Of a DNA stretch of 64,000 nucleotides, positions 44,930 through 53,387 are shown piece after piece (the first letter of the stretch is position 1; each line of letters starts with the position of its first letter). A program made the translations under genes and the position numbers. Location of the stretch: positions 4,402,001 to 4,466,000 of the forward strand of contig VRMN01000001.1 in NCBI GenBank assembly GCA_008690995.1, written 5' to 3'. Under the pieces are notes generated by a model. That model saw nothing but the letters and a program-made list of their open reading frames with translations. It was not told where the DNA came from and did no database searches. The stretch comes from Porphyridium purpureum. Lineage: Eukaryota > Rhodophyta > Bangiophyceae > Porphyridiales > Porphyridiaceae.

Positions 44930-46074
44930 TCGTGTGGCATGCCGCGTCTTGGACCAGTCTACCAAGAAGGCATCGCCAACAGGTTTGCGCGGGGCGGCAA
45001 TCTGGTGCTCGATCGACTCTGACGTATTTGTGGGTATCGTAGCAGCAAGGATCCGGTTTGTTGCTACCCGTTTCGAGGAGGTGTAGTGCATACCACTGCA
45101 GTCGTCGTGCTCTCTTCCGCAGGAGCGCAGCATAGCCTACCCAAGAGGGCGGTGCCCGATGACGGTCAGATGCCGAAGAACGAGGATGAGTAAGCTGATG
45201 ACGGCAACAAACCAGTTCAAGTCATCTCTCAACCCAGCGCCTATCGCCACCGCTCGTGCATGCAGCGGGAAGTAGCATGCCGTCAACATGCAAAAGAAGT
45301 GAATGCACAAGTCATGGAGTGGCTGATCATGCACGCCGTCGAACGCGTAAGATTGAGGCGCGGACATCGAGTATGTCGCTGATGAGTGCGTTTGCCATCA
45401 GAGCGTGGGTTTTGATCTCATCGATCGTGGTACGGAATTATTCCCCCCATTGCCCAAGTTTCCGGCTCGTCATATCGTGAGCACCCTGATTCCATGTCAA
45501 TGGTCACAGTGCGAGAAATTTCTTCATCCGTCATGAAGACCATCTCCTCATTCAACGATAGAAAGAAGCTTTGGAACAGATATTTCTGGGGGAAAAGCCC
45601 GCATGTTTGGCAATGTGTCGGACTATCACGTTTCGAACCAGACGGAGCGCGCGGTATTGAGCCATTTTTCGGTTGCAATGGTCGCCACGTTGTGCGTCTT
45701 TCCCTACGCGATTATGGTCTGAAAGTAAGACGATGAGAGATTTTAGGGCATCGTGCTCACAAAACGTGCGGTAGACAATGAGAAGGCTGCCGGTATCTTC
45801 CGTGTCCCACGCGTTCGCTATGACAGACAAGTACTTCGTCACAATTCCCACCTAGAACATGATACGCAGAAGAGACACGCAGTGACCCAGAAAGACTCCC
45901 ATCCTTCAGACGCATGCTCAAACACGTACCCTTGAAGTGCAGGATCACATGTCGGAACGGTTCCATGTTGGCGGAGCGCTGAAGAATTACTCTGCGGCGT
46001 TTGTCGGTTTTCACAATATCAGCAAAGCTTGGTGACAAGTTCGTGTCAGGCGCCGTCCCACCTAAATCGACCAT
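44930..46074 (-). pseudogene. Decayed bestrophin-like paralogue
   Basis: Pieces in several frames match the intact bestrophin-like gene at 47121-48410 in order. The ATG-side piece (46074 downward) has FADIVKTDKRRRVILQRS and ILHFKGTCL. Later pieces have YRALRLVRN, FFLSLNEEMVFMTDEEI, DGVHDQPLHDLCIHFF and VATNRILAATIPT. At least four frame changes separate them and no splice sites would repair them, whereas the intact copy needs no introns, so decay is more likely than splicing. The YGDDDED acid cluster is reduced to GREHDD. Divergence from the intact copy is substantial, so the duplication is not recent. Confidence 0.8.
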
Positions 46075-47120
46075 TCTGGCCCTTCCACGTTCCCATGTCT
46101 TTTCTCTTTTCTCCCGGTCTCGGTCCTCTCTCGTCTGTGCACATACCTCGTCAGAATCTCACGCGGCTGAAGTACGCGACAGAGGTTCATTTGTGCCCTG
46201 CGTCGTGGCTGCCATCGCCGAGACACGCCTACCTTCCCAACAAATGCATACCACTCGTGCACTTTGATACCTCTTATTCATGCCTATACGGGTATTGCCA
46301 CGCCAGATGCCTGCTCGCATCTGTCGCACGACCCTGGCGTGCATGCCCTGCGCATGCGCTCTCGTGGGACAGAAGTGAACCGAACCCATTCAAGCCGATT
46401 TCGCGAGGAATGACTAATTTTCGTGGTTCTGTTCGGTCTTGCCGCGCCACATGCAAAATAATGTATGGTTTGAAGAAGTGAAGCGCGCTTGGATCGAAGA
46501 AAAAGAGGGTTGAGCAAATTTCTTTCTCTGGTTGAGGGCGTCAGCCGAGGCCGCATCGCGCTGCAGTTGGCCTCGCGCACCTGACTGGCCGTTGTGTCAC
46601 GATTGCACAACAGTTTGTGACTGCTTGGCGATGGATTCAGGACAGACCGCCAGCATCTCGGCTCCTTTCGCCTGGTGACCGCGCACGCACAGCACCCTTT
46701 AGCAGCCAAAGTGACTAAGCAGTCGCGCGTCAAATTTTTAAGGGGCTTGTTTGATGCCGAGGACGGGAGCAGCAGTGCTCCGCTGCAATTTCGCAAAGTA
46801 GTGCAGAGACGTGCTTCAAGGTTGCTCGCGTGACACATTTTCAACAATCTTTCACAATGTTTGCAAGTTACACAACGACAAAGAGAGACGGAAAAGGGAA
46901 CGCCTACGGGAAAACTCTAGTCTAACACACAAGCTCCAGGAAAACGTGGTCCACACGAATTCATCAACTCCGGCATCTCTTGAAAGCCGGTCGGAAGGAC
47001 GGACTGCACACCGGAGAAAAAGAAGAAGCGAGCGCAAGGTCGGGTCTTTTCTTTCAGCAGCTCCGTGTAATACGTGCCTGTCACTGGAAGAGCGCACAAG
47101 TACACATGGGCCCCACACGA
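46075..47120. other. 1.05 kb gap between bestrophin copies
   Basis: No recognisable gene. A 187-codon minus-strand frame (46284-46847) is Arg/Ser/Cys-rich with the look of non-coding sequence. No repeats or GTAC elements are seen. Confidence 0.4.
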
Positions 47121-48410
47121 TTACTCAGCCTTGGCGTCTCCCGCATTCACCTCTGCTGCGGCTTCCTTTGCGGCCCTTTCTGCCATGAAAACCTCCGTTT
47201 GCTCGTTGGTCTGCGCAATCGTCAACGCCTCTGGGTCACCATCACCTGCCGCAAGGGACTTCCCCGTCTTCTGCACCGCAACCATGAATGCATCACCGAC
47301 GGCCTTGCGCTTCGCAACAATCTGGCTTTCCACCGAGTCAGAAAGCTTCGTCGGAAACGCGGCAGCAATGATGCGGTTAGTCGCAACCCACGTTGAGGCA
47401 ACGTAGTGAAGGACACTGAGGTCCTCGTCATCATCGCCATACGGTCTCGCCATGCGGGCCCCGAGAAGTCGAAGCCCGATGACAAAGATGTCTTGCAGGA
47501 GCAGAATCAAGAAGGTGACCACGTCAACGAGCCAGTACTTGTTCGAGCCCGAACCCGCCCCGATGGCCGCCGACAAAGCATAGAGAGGTAAATACATTGA
47601 TGTCAGAATGCACAGGAAGTGAATGTAGAAAAAGTGGAGCGGCTGGTCGTTCGTTCCATAGAGCGCGTCCCACGAGGATCGCACTTCGAGAATGTTACCA
47701 TTGAGCGCGGCCGCCGTGAGCGCGTCTGTGATGATGCCATCATTTACCGCCATTCCAACTTCTCCCATCGCCCACACGCACAGTTCCTGATAGCACGAGC
47801 CGCCCGACTGCATGTCAATATGCTCCATGCGCTCGATCTCTTCTTCCGTCAAAAAGCACATCTCCTCGTTAAGAGTCAAAAAGAAGGTCTTGTACGGATA
47901 CTCATTTGGCGAAAGACCGACGTATGCCGCAGCATGTGCGGCGTTCAAGAAGCGCACCAGACGGAGAGCTCGGTCTTGCGGCAGTGCGTTAGCGGCGACG
48001 CTAGCCACGTTAAACATCTTTGCCTCGGCATTCATGCTGTGCCCATATTGCGCCGAGAAGTTGCCGTACATTTGGCCCACGTAGTACGTGAGGAAAAACG
48101 TCAAAAATCCGCCAATCACGGCTACGTCACCAGCGCTCGCAATGGATGCAAGAAAGTCGGGCACATCGCCGACCCAGAATCCAATGCGCACACCCCAATA
48201 TAGCGCTACGGTGAGCCAGAAGACGCCATCTTCGATGATCAAGCGCAGACACGTTCCCTTGAAGTGCAGTAGAATGCGCCAGAACGGCTCCTCATCCTTC
48301 GACCTCTGCAAGATGGCTCGGCGCCGCTTCTCTGACTTGACAATATCATCAAAGCTGCGGTCCGGACGTCCCGCTCTCATAGACTTATCGGGCTTCAGGT
48401 TCTCAGACAT
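47121..48410 (-). CDS. Bestrophin-like anion channel
   Basis: 429 aa from the ATG at 48410. Four hydrophobic segments fit the bestrophin fold: VFWLTVALYWGVRIGFWVG; VAVIGGFLTFFLTYYVGQ; LHFFYIHFLCILTSMYLPL; WLVDVVTFLILLLQDIFVIG. After the last comes ARPYGDDDEDLSVLHYV, then WVATNRI, which corresponds to the PFGxDDxDFE calcium-clasp region of bestrophins. Bestrophins are pentameric chloride/bicarbonate channels; in other algae some supply bicarbonate to the thylakoid or pyrenoid. No plastid transit peptide is obvious here, so the membrane is uncertain. The C-terminal tail is Ala/Glu-rich. Other families with four helices are less likely given the acid cluster. Confidence 0.75.
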   Translation of the reverse strand: MSENLKPDKSMRAGRPDRSFDDIVKSEKRRRAILQRSKDEEPFWRILLHFKGTCLRLIIEDGVFWLTVALYWGVRIGFWVGDVPDFLASIASAGDVAVIGGFLTFFLTYYVGQMYGNFSAQYGHSMNAEAKMFNVASVAANALPQDRALRLVRFLNAAHAAAYVGLSPNEYPYKTFFLTLNEEMCFLTEEEIERMEHIDMQSGGSCYQELCVWAMGEVGMAVNDGIITDALTAAALNGNILEVRSSWDALYGTNDQPLHFFYIHFLCILTSMYLPLYALSAAIGAGSGSNKYWLVDVVTFLILLLQDIFVIGLRLLGARMARPYGDDDEDLSVLHYVASTWVATNRIIAAAFPTKLSDSVESQIVAKRKAVGDAFMVAVQKTGKSLAAGDGDPEALTIAQTNEQTEVFMAERAAKEAAAEVNAGDAKAE

Positions 48411-49477
48411 GGTTTCCAATCAAAGCTCCTTATCACGTCCCACCACTCTGAGAGTCGGGCTGCGTCTTTCCTGCTCGAACAATGTACCTTGCCGTGCTCC
48501 CCGCCCACGGGCCGGCGAGGTATGCAGCCAAACCTGTCTGAGGCTAAATAGTCCCACGCGTCGCCGCGAGCCCGGTCGTGCTCCCAAGCGCACTGGCTCA
48601 ATTTGCCAGATACGCGTCTGCAGCGCGATTTTTCCGCAACCCTCTGAGCGTCCGACGAGAGGCCCTCGTTGTCGCTCCACACACCCACACAACGGTGGTC
48701 GCACGCGTTTGTGCGCGAATCCGATGCAAGAAAGACGTGCCGGAGTGTCGCGCCGTGATCACTACCAGAAGGAACTCGTAGATTCGGAACAAACAACGCG
48801 CCATCTCGCGCGGCCTGCATTAAACGCATGACACCGAGCCACTGCGTCCCACCACCACACGCCACGGTCGCACAGCAAAGCCAAGCGAAGATAAGATAGC
48901 ATATTTCTCAAGGGCACCTGGCAAACATCCACATAACCCTGCTGCGAGCGTTAATGTAGCAACGGAACTGCGCTTGGTCGCACGGAACGGAGAGGCTTTG
49001 CTCACGTCTGCGATCTCCGTGGAAGAACGTTATGGCGCACAAGGTAGAAACGAGATCCATGCTTGATAGAATCGTGAGGCCGAGCACGACGTTCGCCGCA
49101 GTGTACCTTTGTGGTGAAGCATACACGTGTACCCCTTGCGAAAGTACAGCGGGACGCTGTAAACGTGTACACCTTGTGAAAGTACAGTGCGGCGCTGCTC
49201 ACATGTACCTCTTGCCCAAGTACAGTGCGGCGCACGGCGGCGACGTGCGTGCGCACGCGACCAAGAACACGCTCGCGGTTGTTGCCCTTGTATGAAAAAC
49301 AGGGCCAATTTAGTATGCGATGCCGGAGCTTATTTTGACCAAGTGTGGTTTGGCGCTTTGCTACGGGCGAGCGGGAGGAGGGGTAGGTGTGAAAGGGGGA
49401 GGGACGGACGGCGTGGGGTTGAGGGCAGGGACGTAGGTTGGACGTGTGTTGGGTGGAAAAGGGGTGGAGCGGGGATC
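48411..49477. other. 1.07 kb divergent region of bestrophin and eL36
   Basis: No recognisable gene. It holds the 38-bp tandem repeat at 49126-49239 and, at 49098-49107, a further GTAC element (GCAGTGTACC). A G/A-rich tract at about 49368-49412 precedes the eL36 ATG. Confidence 0.45.
49126..49239 (+). repeat. Three tandem copies of a 38-bp GTAC repeat
   Basis: Copies at 49126-49163, 49164-49201 and 49202-49239. Each begins CRTGTAC, has CTTG in the middle, AAGTACAG about 16 bp later and a GC-rich end. Each copy therefore carries two GTAC cores in inverted orientation. Copies 1 and 2 differ at about five positions; copy 3 is more diverged. They lie 240-350 bp upstream of eL36. Confidence 0.8.
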
Positions 49478-49765
49478 ATGACGGCAGGGCAGGCCGTGGG
49501 CCTTACGAAGGGCCACATTGTGACCAAGAAGGCGCTGGTGCCCAAGGTCTCGCACAGGAAAGGCGCGCTCGGCAAGCGCACGCAGTTTGTGCGCTCGCTG
49601 ATCCGCGAGGTGGTCGGCTTCGCGCCGTACGAGAAGCGCATCATCGAGTTGCTGCGCATCGGCAAGGACAAGCGCGCGCTCAAGTTTGCGAAGAAGAGAC
49701 TCGGCACCCACCTGCGCGCAAAGAGGAAGCGTGAGGAGATGGGCGACGCGCTCAGGAAGAAGTAA
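49478..49765 (+). CDS. RPL36: 60S ribosomal protein eL36 (RPL36)
   Basis: 95 aa, small basic protein of the large ribosomal subunit. Family features are the N-terminal [11 protein letters not shown], the central [17 protein letters not shown] with the conserved APYE, and the C-terminal [19 protein letters not shown]. The ATG at 49478 gives the usual length, and the upstream frame has no conserved content. The upstream region has GTAC repeats and a purine-rich leader, the same arrangement as for uL22. Confidence 0.95.
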   Translation: MTAGQAVGLTKGHIVTKKALVPKVSHRKGALGKRTQFVRSLIREVVGFAPYEKRIIELLRIGKDKRALKFAKKRLGTHLRAKRKREEMGDALRKK

Positions 49766-50081
49766 AGCGCTCACGTCTTGTGGCCACCTCTGCACCTGGG
49801 CTTTCAGCGAGAACACGAAACAGGGCTCGATGGCGCGCGGACGATCCGGCTGCTTGAGAAGTGGTCAGAGATGCGAGGGACCACGTAACCCGTGAAGGTA
49901 TTTCGTTCGCGCGCAAACTGTACGGAACGGCATGTGTCGAAAGACTTACGACGGGGATGTGATTCGCGCGCTGTGCCAGACAAGCCTAGATAGAGAGATA
50001 TGGTCGCATAGAATTAAACATAAAGTCATGTTACCGCACTCGAAGCACACGTGGATACGTTATGGTGCAATGTGAAAGTAT
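49766..50081. other. 316 bp between convergent eL36 and glycosyltransferase
   Basis: The 3' regions of two convergent genes. Nothing else recognised. Confidence 0.4.
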
Positions 50082-53012
50082 TTATACAGGACTCGCCAGA
50101 AAGCGCTGCAGGTCGGCCGTAGCCTGTATTCCAGGCACGTCCACAAGCCTCTCGTCCTCGCCGCTGGCTGGAAATATGGTGCTGCAGGAGCCCACGATGA
50201 TCGCGTTGGCAACCTGCAGCTTGGTGCACGCGACGCGAAGAAGGTGGTTGGTGCTTAAAAGCAGTGCGGTCGGGTCCTCGCTCGACACGAGCGAGTCGCA
50301 CGGCACCCGGCTCATTTCGCTGCCCAGAGGGCGCATCATGTCCGCTTCCGGCGTGTACAGCTTGTCATGGAGTGCGCGCGCGGCACGCAGGTCGGAAGCC
50401 GCAACTACGTACCGCTTTTTGCCATTCCGCAGCCGCAAAACGGGACCGCGCTTCGCACGCAAGGCCGCGACAAAGTCCTCAACCTCAGTGGCCGGATTCC
50501 CAAAGTACAGGCCCGTCTTGCGACCCAGTTCGTCCTCTGCTGCCACCGTGATTCGGATATCGGGTGACCAGCTCATCACGCGAAAAGCTTCCTGAATCTC
50601 TCGCAACAGCAGCTCAGAGACAAACTGACTCGACTGCCGAGACCAAGAATACATGCGCAGCAAAAGGTGTCGCCGCGGTGCAACCGGGAGTTCCCCGTCT
50701 AGAGCATCAATCCAGAACTCATCAAACTGTGCATACGCTTTGTCCCATTGGATGCACATGTCCACAGAGCTTTCGCACTTCCAGCGGTCCAGACCAACGA
50801 TGCGCGTACTCAGGCCGTCCTGTTCGAGCCGTTTGTTCGTTTTTTCCGCATCAACAACGTCATCAAAGCGGACGCGGCCTCTGGCGTCCACATCCGGGGG
50901 CAAATACCCGCCCTCCCACACTACAACAAGGCCACGGTCGTACGTGAGCGCGACACCTAGCGCAAAAGCGAGACCGGCAAGACGGTCTGCGATGACGCCA
51001 TTCAGGACGATAAACACAAGCTTACCTGTTGGAATTTGCCTGATCCCGCTGTCAAGTTGGGCGATACTCGCAATTTCTAGCTGAACGAGCACGTCCCAAG
51101 GAACGGCATACTCGTCGTGCAACACAATTTCGTACACGTGCCGCAAAAGGCTGGCCTCGACCGTTTCATTGAGTGTGGCGCTGATTGCCTGCGCACGACG
51201 CGTCGCTCGCACAACAAGTTCATTATCAAGGCCATCCAAGTGAAGCGAGGCAGTGTCCACGGCTCGGTGTCTCTTGAGACTTACATCAGGCTGTTCGAAA
51301 GCATCGTCAGCTGTGTGCTCATGCACTTGCGGTGCGAGACGCAGCAGGTATTTGTAAACGCTTTTGGACGCTTCAGAGGTCGAGCGCCACGCTTCGACCT
51401 CCTTAAGAGCCATCATGTTGAAGCGACTGCTTACGCGTGGGCTCAGTTGCTGCCAGAGCAGTGGAGCACGGGCCCGAAGTCTCGCGCGGGACGATGATGA
51501 CTGAGCGGCCTTAGATTGGCCGCTAACCGCAGACGTGTCGCCTACATCATTCAATGCCCTAGGGTCCATGTCGAGAAGCATCGCCTTGTCGTCGGGCAGG
51601 ATATGCGTCACGGTGTCCAGATCTATTGGTACTTCGGACAGACCTAGCTCGCCCTTCATGCGACTGTACAAGTCGTCCTGCTCATGCCCGTATCGGTGCA
51701 GGCGCTCGTCGTAACCACCCAGCTGAAGCACGTCGCCAGTGCGGGCCAAAAAGACACCGCGCAGCGCCTCTTCATTTTCATTCCGAAATGTGCCCAGCAC
51801 GCCTGTAACAAATGTATCGGACGGCAACGGATTCTTTTCCACAAAGTCCACGCTCAGGATGGTATCACAATCCACTTTCAGAATCCGCTTCGACCGGACG
51901 AGGCCGAACGCCAGATTGTATGCGCGCGTCAGCGACCAATTCGGTTCGTCTAGGACTCGAACGAAAAGCAACTTGTCCCGTTGTACCGGGGGCAAGCTCA
52001 CAAACTCGTTGGCGACAGTACTGCGCATGAGCTCAGCGCGCGAGCTGCTCCAATCCACAATAACGAACTCTGCAATGCCGTGTGCGTAAAACCATGACAT
52101 GGAGGCCATATGAAACGTGTGCTCTGCGTTCTGACATGCAGCCACGAGTGCCACTGTTTCGTGCTCCTCTATCGCTGGTGAGTCTTGCTGTGTGTGGCGA
52201 TATGCTGCACCGCGCCGCAGCAAGGAGTCTCTCCAACGATGTACATGTTCTAAGGATTTTTCTTGCAAGAGTAAAGGAGACTCTGGCGTGCCGCTCTGTT
52301 CTGATGACAACGACGACAACGACGACGAAACCGCGGCAAAGTCGGGCCCTATTCTGTGCTCCAGCCCGAGGCTGGTCATGCTGGAGCGTGAGTTCACCGG
52401 AGCTGAGGACAGAATGCCCACAGTTTCCAGCGCGTAAAGCAGCACAGCGAGCAGAAACGGAAATGCAATGAAGCCCAGCGCAACCCGTTGAGGGTGCTCG
52501 TTGTAGACTCGGCGCACAGAAGACACGAGCGCTAAGCAAATCGATTTGAGCAAGGAGAAATACGCCTGGATGTACCCGACCTGCTTAGCCCGCGTGTGTG
52601 TCGACCTTACTCGCCGCCTCACATCTATCCAAGCCGAGTTCATCCATTGCGTGACACTTTGCGCACCTTTCCAACTGCTGGTCGCGAACGCATTAAAACA
52701 GGACACGTCGCTGCTTTCCAGATCGGTCGCGTCCACATCATACGGTGTAGAGGTCGCTGAATGGGAAAAATCAGACCTGACCTTTGGTGAGGGGCGAATC
52801 CTGAGTCGGGTCGGGGTAGACATGCTTGGCTGCGGAAGAGTGACGACATTTGCGACGTGGTGTTCCGGCGCGGCGCCCGCGGCAGCCTCAGCACTGCTGT
52901 GCTCTGGCCTCAAGCCAGGCGCTTGGCCCACCCCAAACGCCGCCGCCGCAGCTGGCACCTCCTGCGGCACCGGCGCGGCCGCCTTGTTCAGCGACGTCAC
53001 CCGGATTTTCAT
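50082..53012 (-). CDS. Large type II membrane glycosyltransferase, two catalytic-like halves
   Basis: 976 aa from the ATG at 53012 (MKIRVTSL). After a 175-residue cytosolic part, one signal-anchor helix (about 176-199) implies a Golgi type II protein. Residues about 285-470 are a GT-A domain: AEFVIVDWSSS, EPNWSLTRAYNLAFG, the metal site DCD (381-383) and GGYDERLHRYGHEQDDLYSR, which corresponds to the GW/YDE...GHEDxDLY motif of galactosyl- and GalNAc-type transferases. From about 680 to the end is a second Rossmann-like domain (KLVFIVLNGVIADRLAGLAF, then AIIVGSCSTIFPASG near the C terminus), recalling fucosyltransferase-fold enzymes. Sulfated cell-wall galactan or glycoprotein synthesis is plausible for a red alga (inference). 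Confidence 0.78.
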   Translation of the reverse strand: MKIRVTSLNKAAAPVPQEVPAAAAAFGVGQAPGLRPEHSSAEAAAGAAPEHHVANVVTLPQPSMSTPTRLRIRPSPKVRSDFSHSATSTPYDVDATDLESSDVSCFNAFATSSWKGAQSVTQWMNSAWIDVRRRVRSTHTRAKQVGYIQAYFSLLKSICLALVSSVRRVYNEHPQRVALGFIAFPFLLAVLLYALETVGILSSAPVNSRSSMTSLGLEHRIGPDFAAVSSSLSSLSSEQSGTPESPLLLQEKSLEHVHRWRDSLLRRGAAYRHTQQDSPAIEEHETVALVAACQNAEHTFHMASMSWFYAHGIAEFVIVDWSSSRAELMRSTVANEFVSLPPVQRDKLLFVRVLDEPNWSLTRAYNLAFGLVRSKRILKVDCDTILSVDFVEKNPLPSDTFVTGVLGTFRNENEEALRGVFLARTGDVLQLGGYDERLHRYGHEQDDLYSRMKGELGLSEVPIDLDTVTHILPDDKAMLLDMDPRALNDVGDTSAVSGQSKAAQSSSSRARLRARAPLLWQQLSPRVSSRFNMMALKEVEAWRSTSEASKSVYKYLLRLAPQVHEHTADDAFEQPDVSLKRHRAVDTASLHLDGLDNELVVRATRRAQAISATLNETVEASLLRHVYEIVLHDEYAVPWDVLVQLEIASIAQLDSGIRQIPTGKLVFIVLNGVIADRLAGLAFALGVALTYDRGLVVVWEGGYLPPDVDARGRVRFDDVVDAEKTNKRLEQDGLSTRIVGLDRWKCESSVDMCIQWDKAYAQFDEFWIDALDGELPVAPRRHLLLRMYSWSRQSSQFVSELLLREIQEAFRVMSWSPDIRITVAAEDELGRKTGLYFGNPATEVEDFVAALRAKRGPVLRLRNGKKRYVVAASDLRAARALHDKLYTPEADMMRPLGSEMSRVPCDSLVSSEDPTALLLSTNHLLRVACTKLQVANAIIVGSCSTIFPASGEDERLVDVPGIQATADLQRFLASPV

Positions 53013-53387
53013 CCTCGCATGCTTGTTCACACAACTGGCAGCACACCAAAACCACTGCGCCCGGCTGCACTCGCCACGCAGCAGCGCTGTTCCCCGCAAA
53101 ATAGGGTTCGCGTCAAAAGTACTGTAGCGCCACTGTACTCTTTGCACTCACTGTACTCTACGCTGGAAGCGAGGCCTTTCACTGTACCTCCTCCGAGGAG
53201 CTGCGTTTTCGAAATTTCGAAAAGTGCGACTGTGCGCCCGTGTCAGACACGCACAGAAGCAGGTCAGTGAGGTCACGCGCGGCATCTTTGACGTGGATGC
53301 GGTGGAATGCCGCACGGTGCGTGAGGAGAAAAGAAAAGCGACTGCGACACTCCGCGGCTCGACGGCGTTGTGATAAGCACAGCCGCC
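53013..53387. promoter_or_regulatory. Divergent promoter with four GTAC-type elements
   Basis: Between the glycosyltransferase (minus) and the CBM20 gene (plus). It contains AGTACTGTAG (53119-53128), CACTGTACTC (53131-53140), CACTGTACTC (53149-53158) and CACTGTACC (53180-53188). The last three are in the same orientation. This is the densest non-tandem cluster in the window. Confidence 0.5.

Noticed and set aside
44930-46074. Multi-exon gene instead of pseudogene
   Set aside because: The paralogue is intronless, the frame changes lack splice sites, and several conserved residues are lost within the pieces.
46284-46847. 187-codon minus-strand ORF upstream of the bestrophin pseudogene
   Set aside because: Composition rich in Arg, Ser and Cys without domain pattern, and the other frames are similarly open; most likely non-coding.
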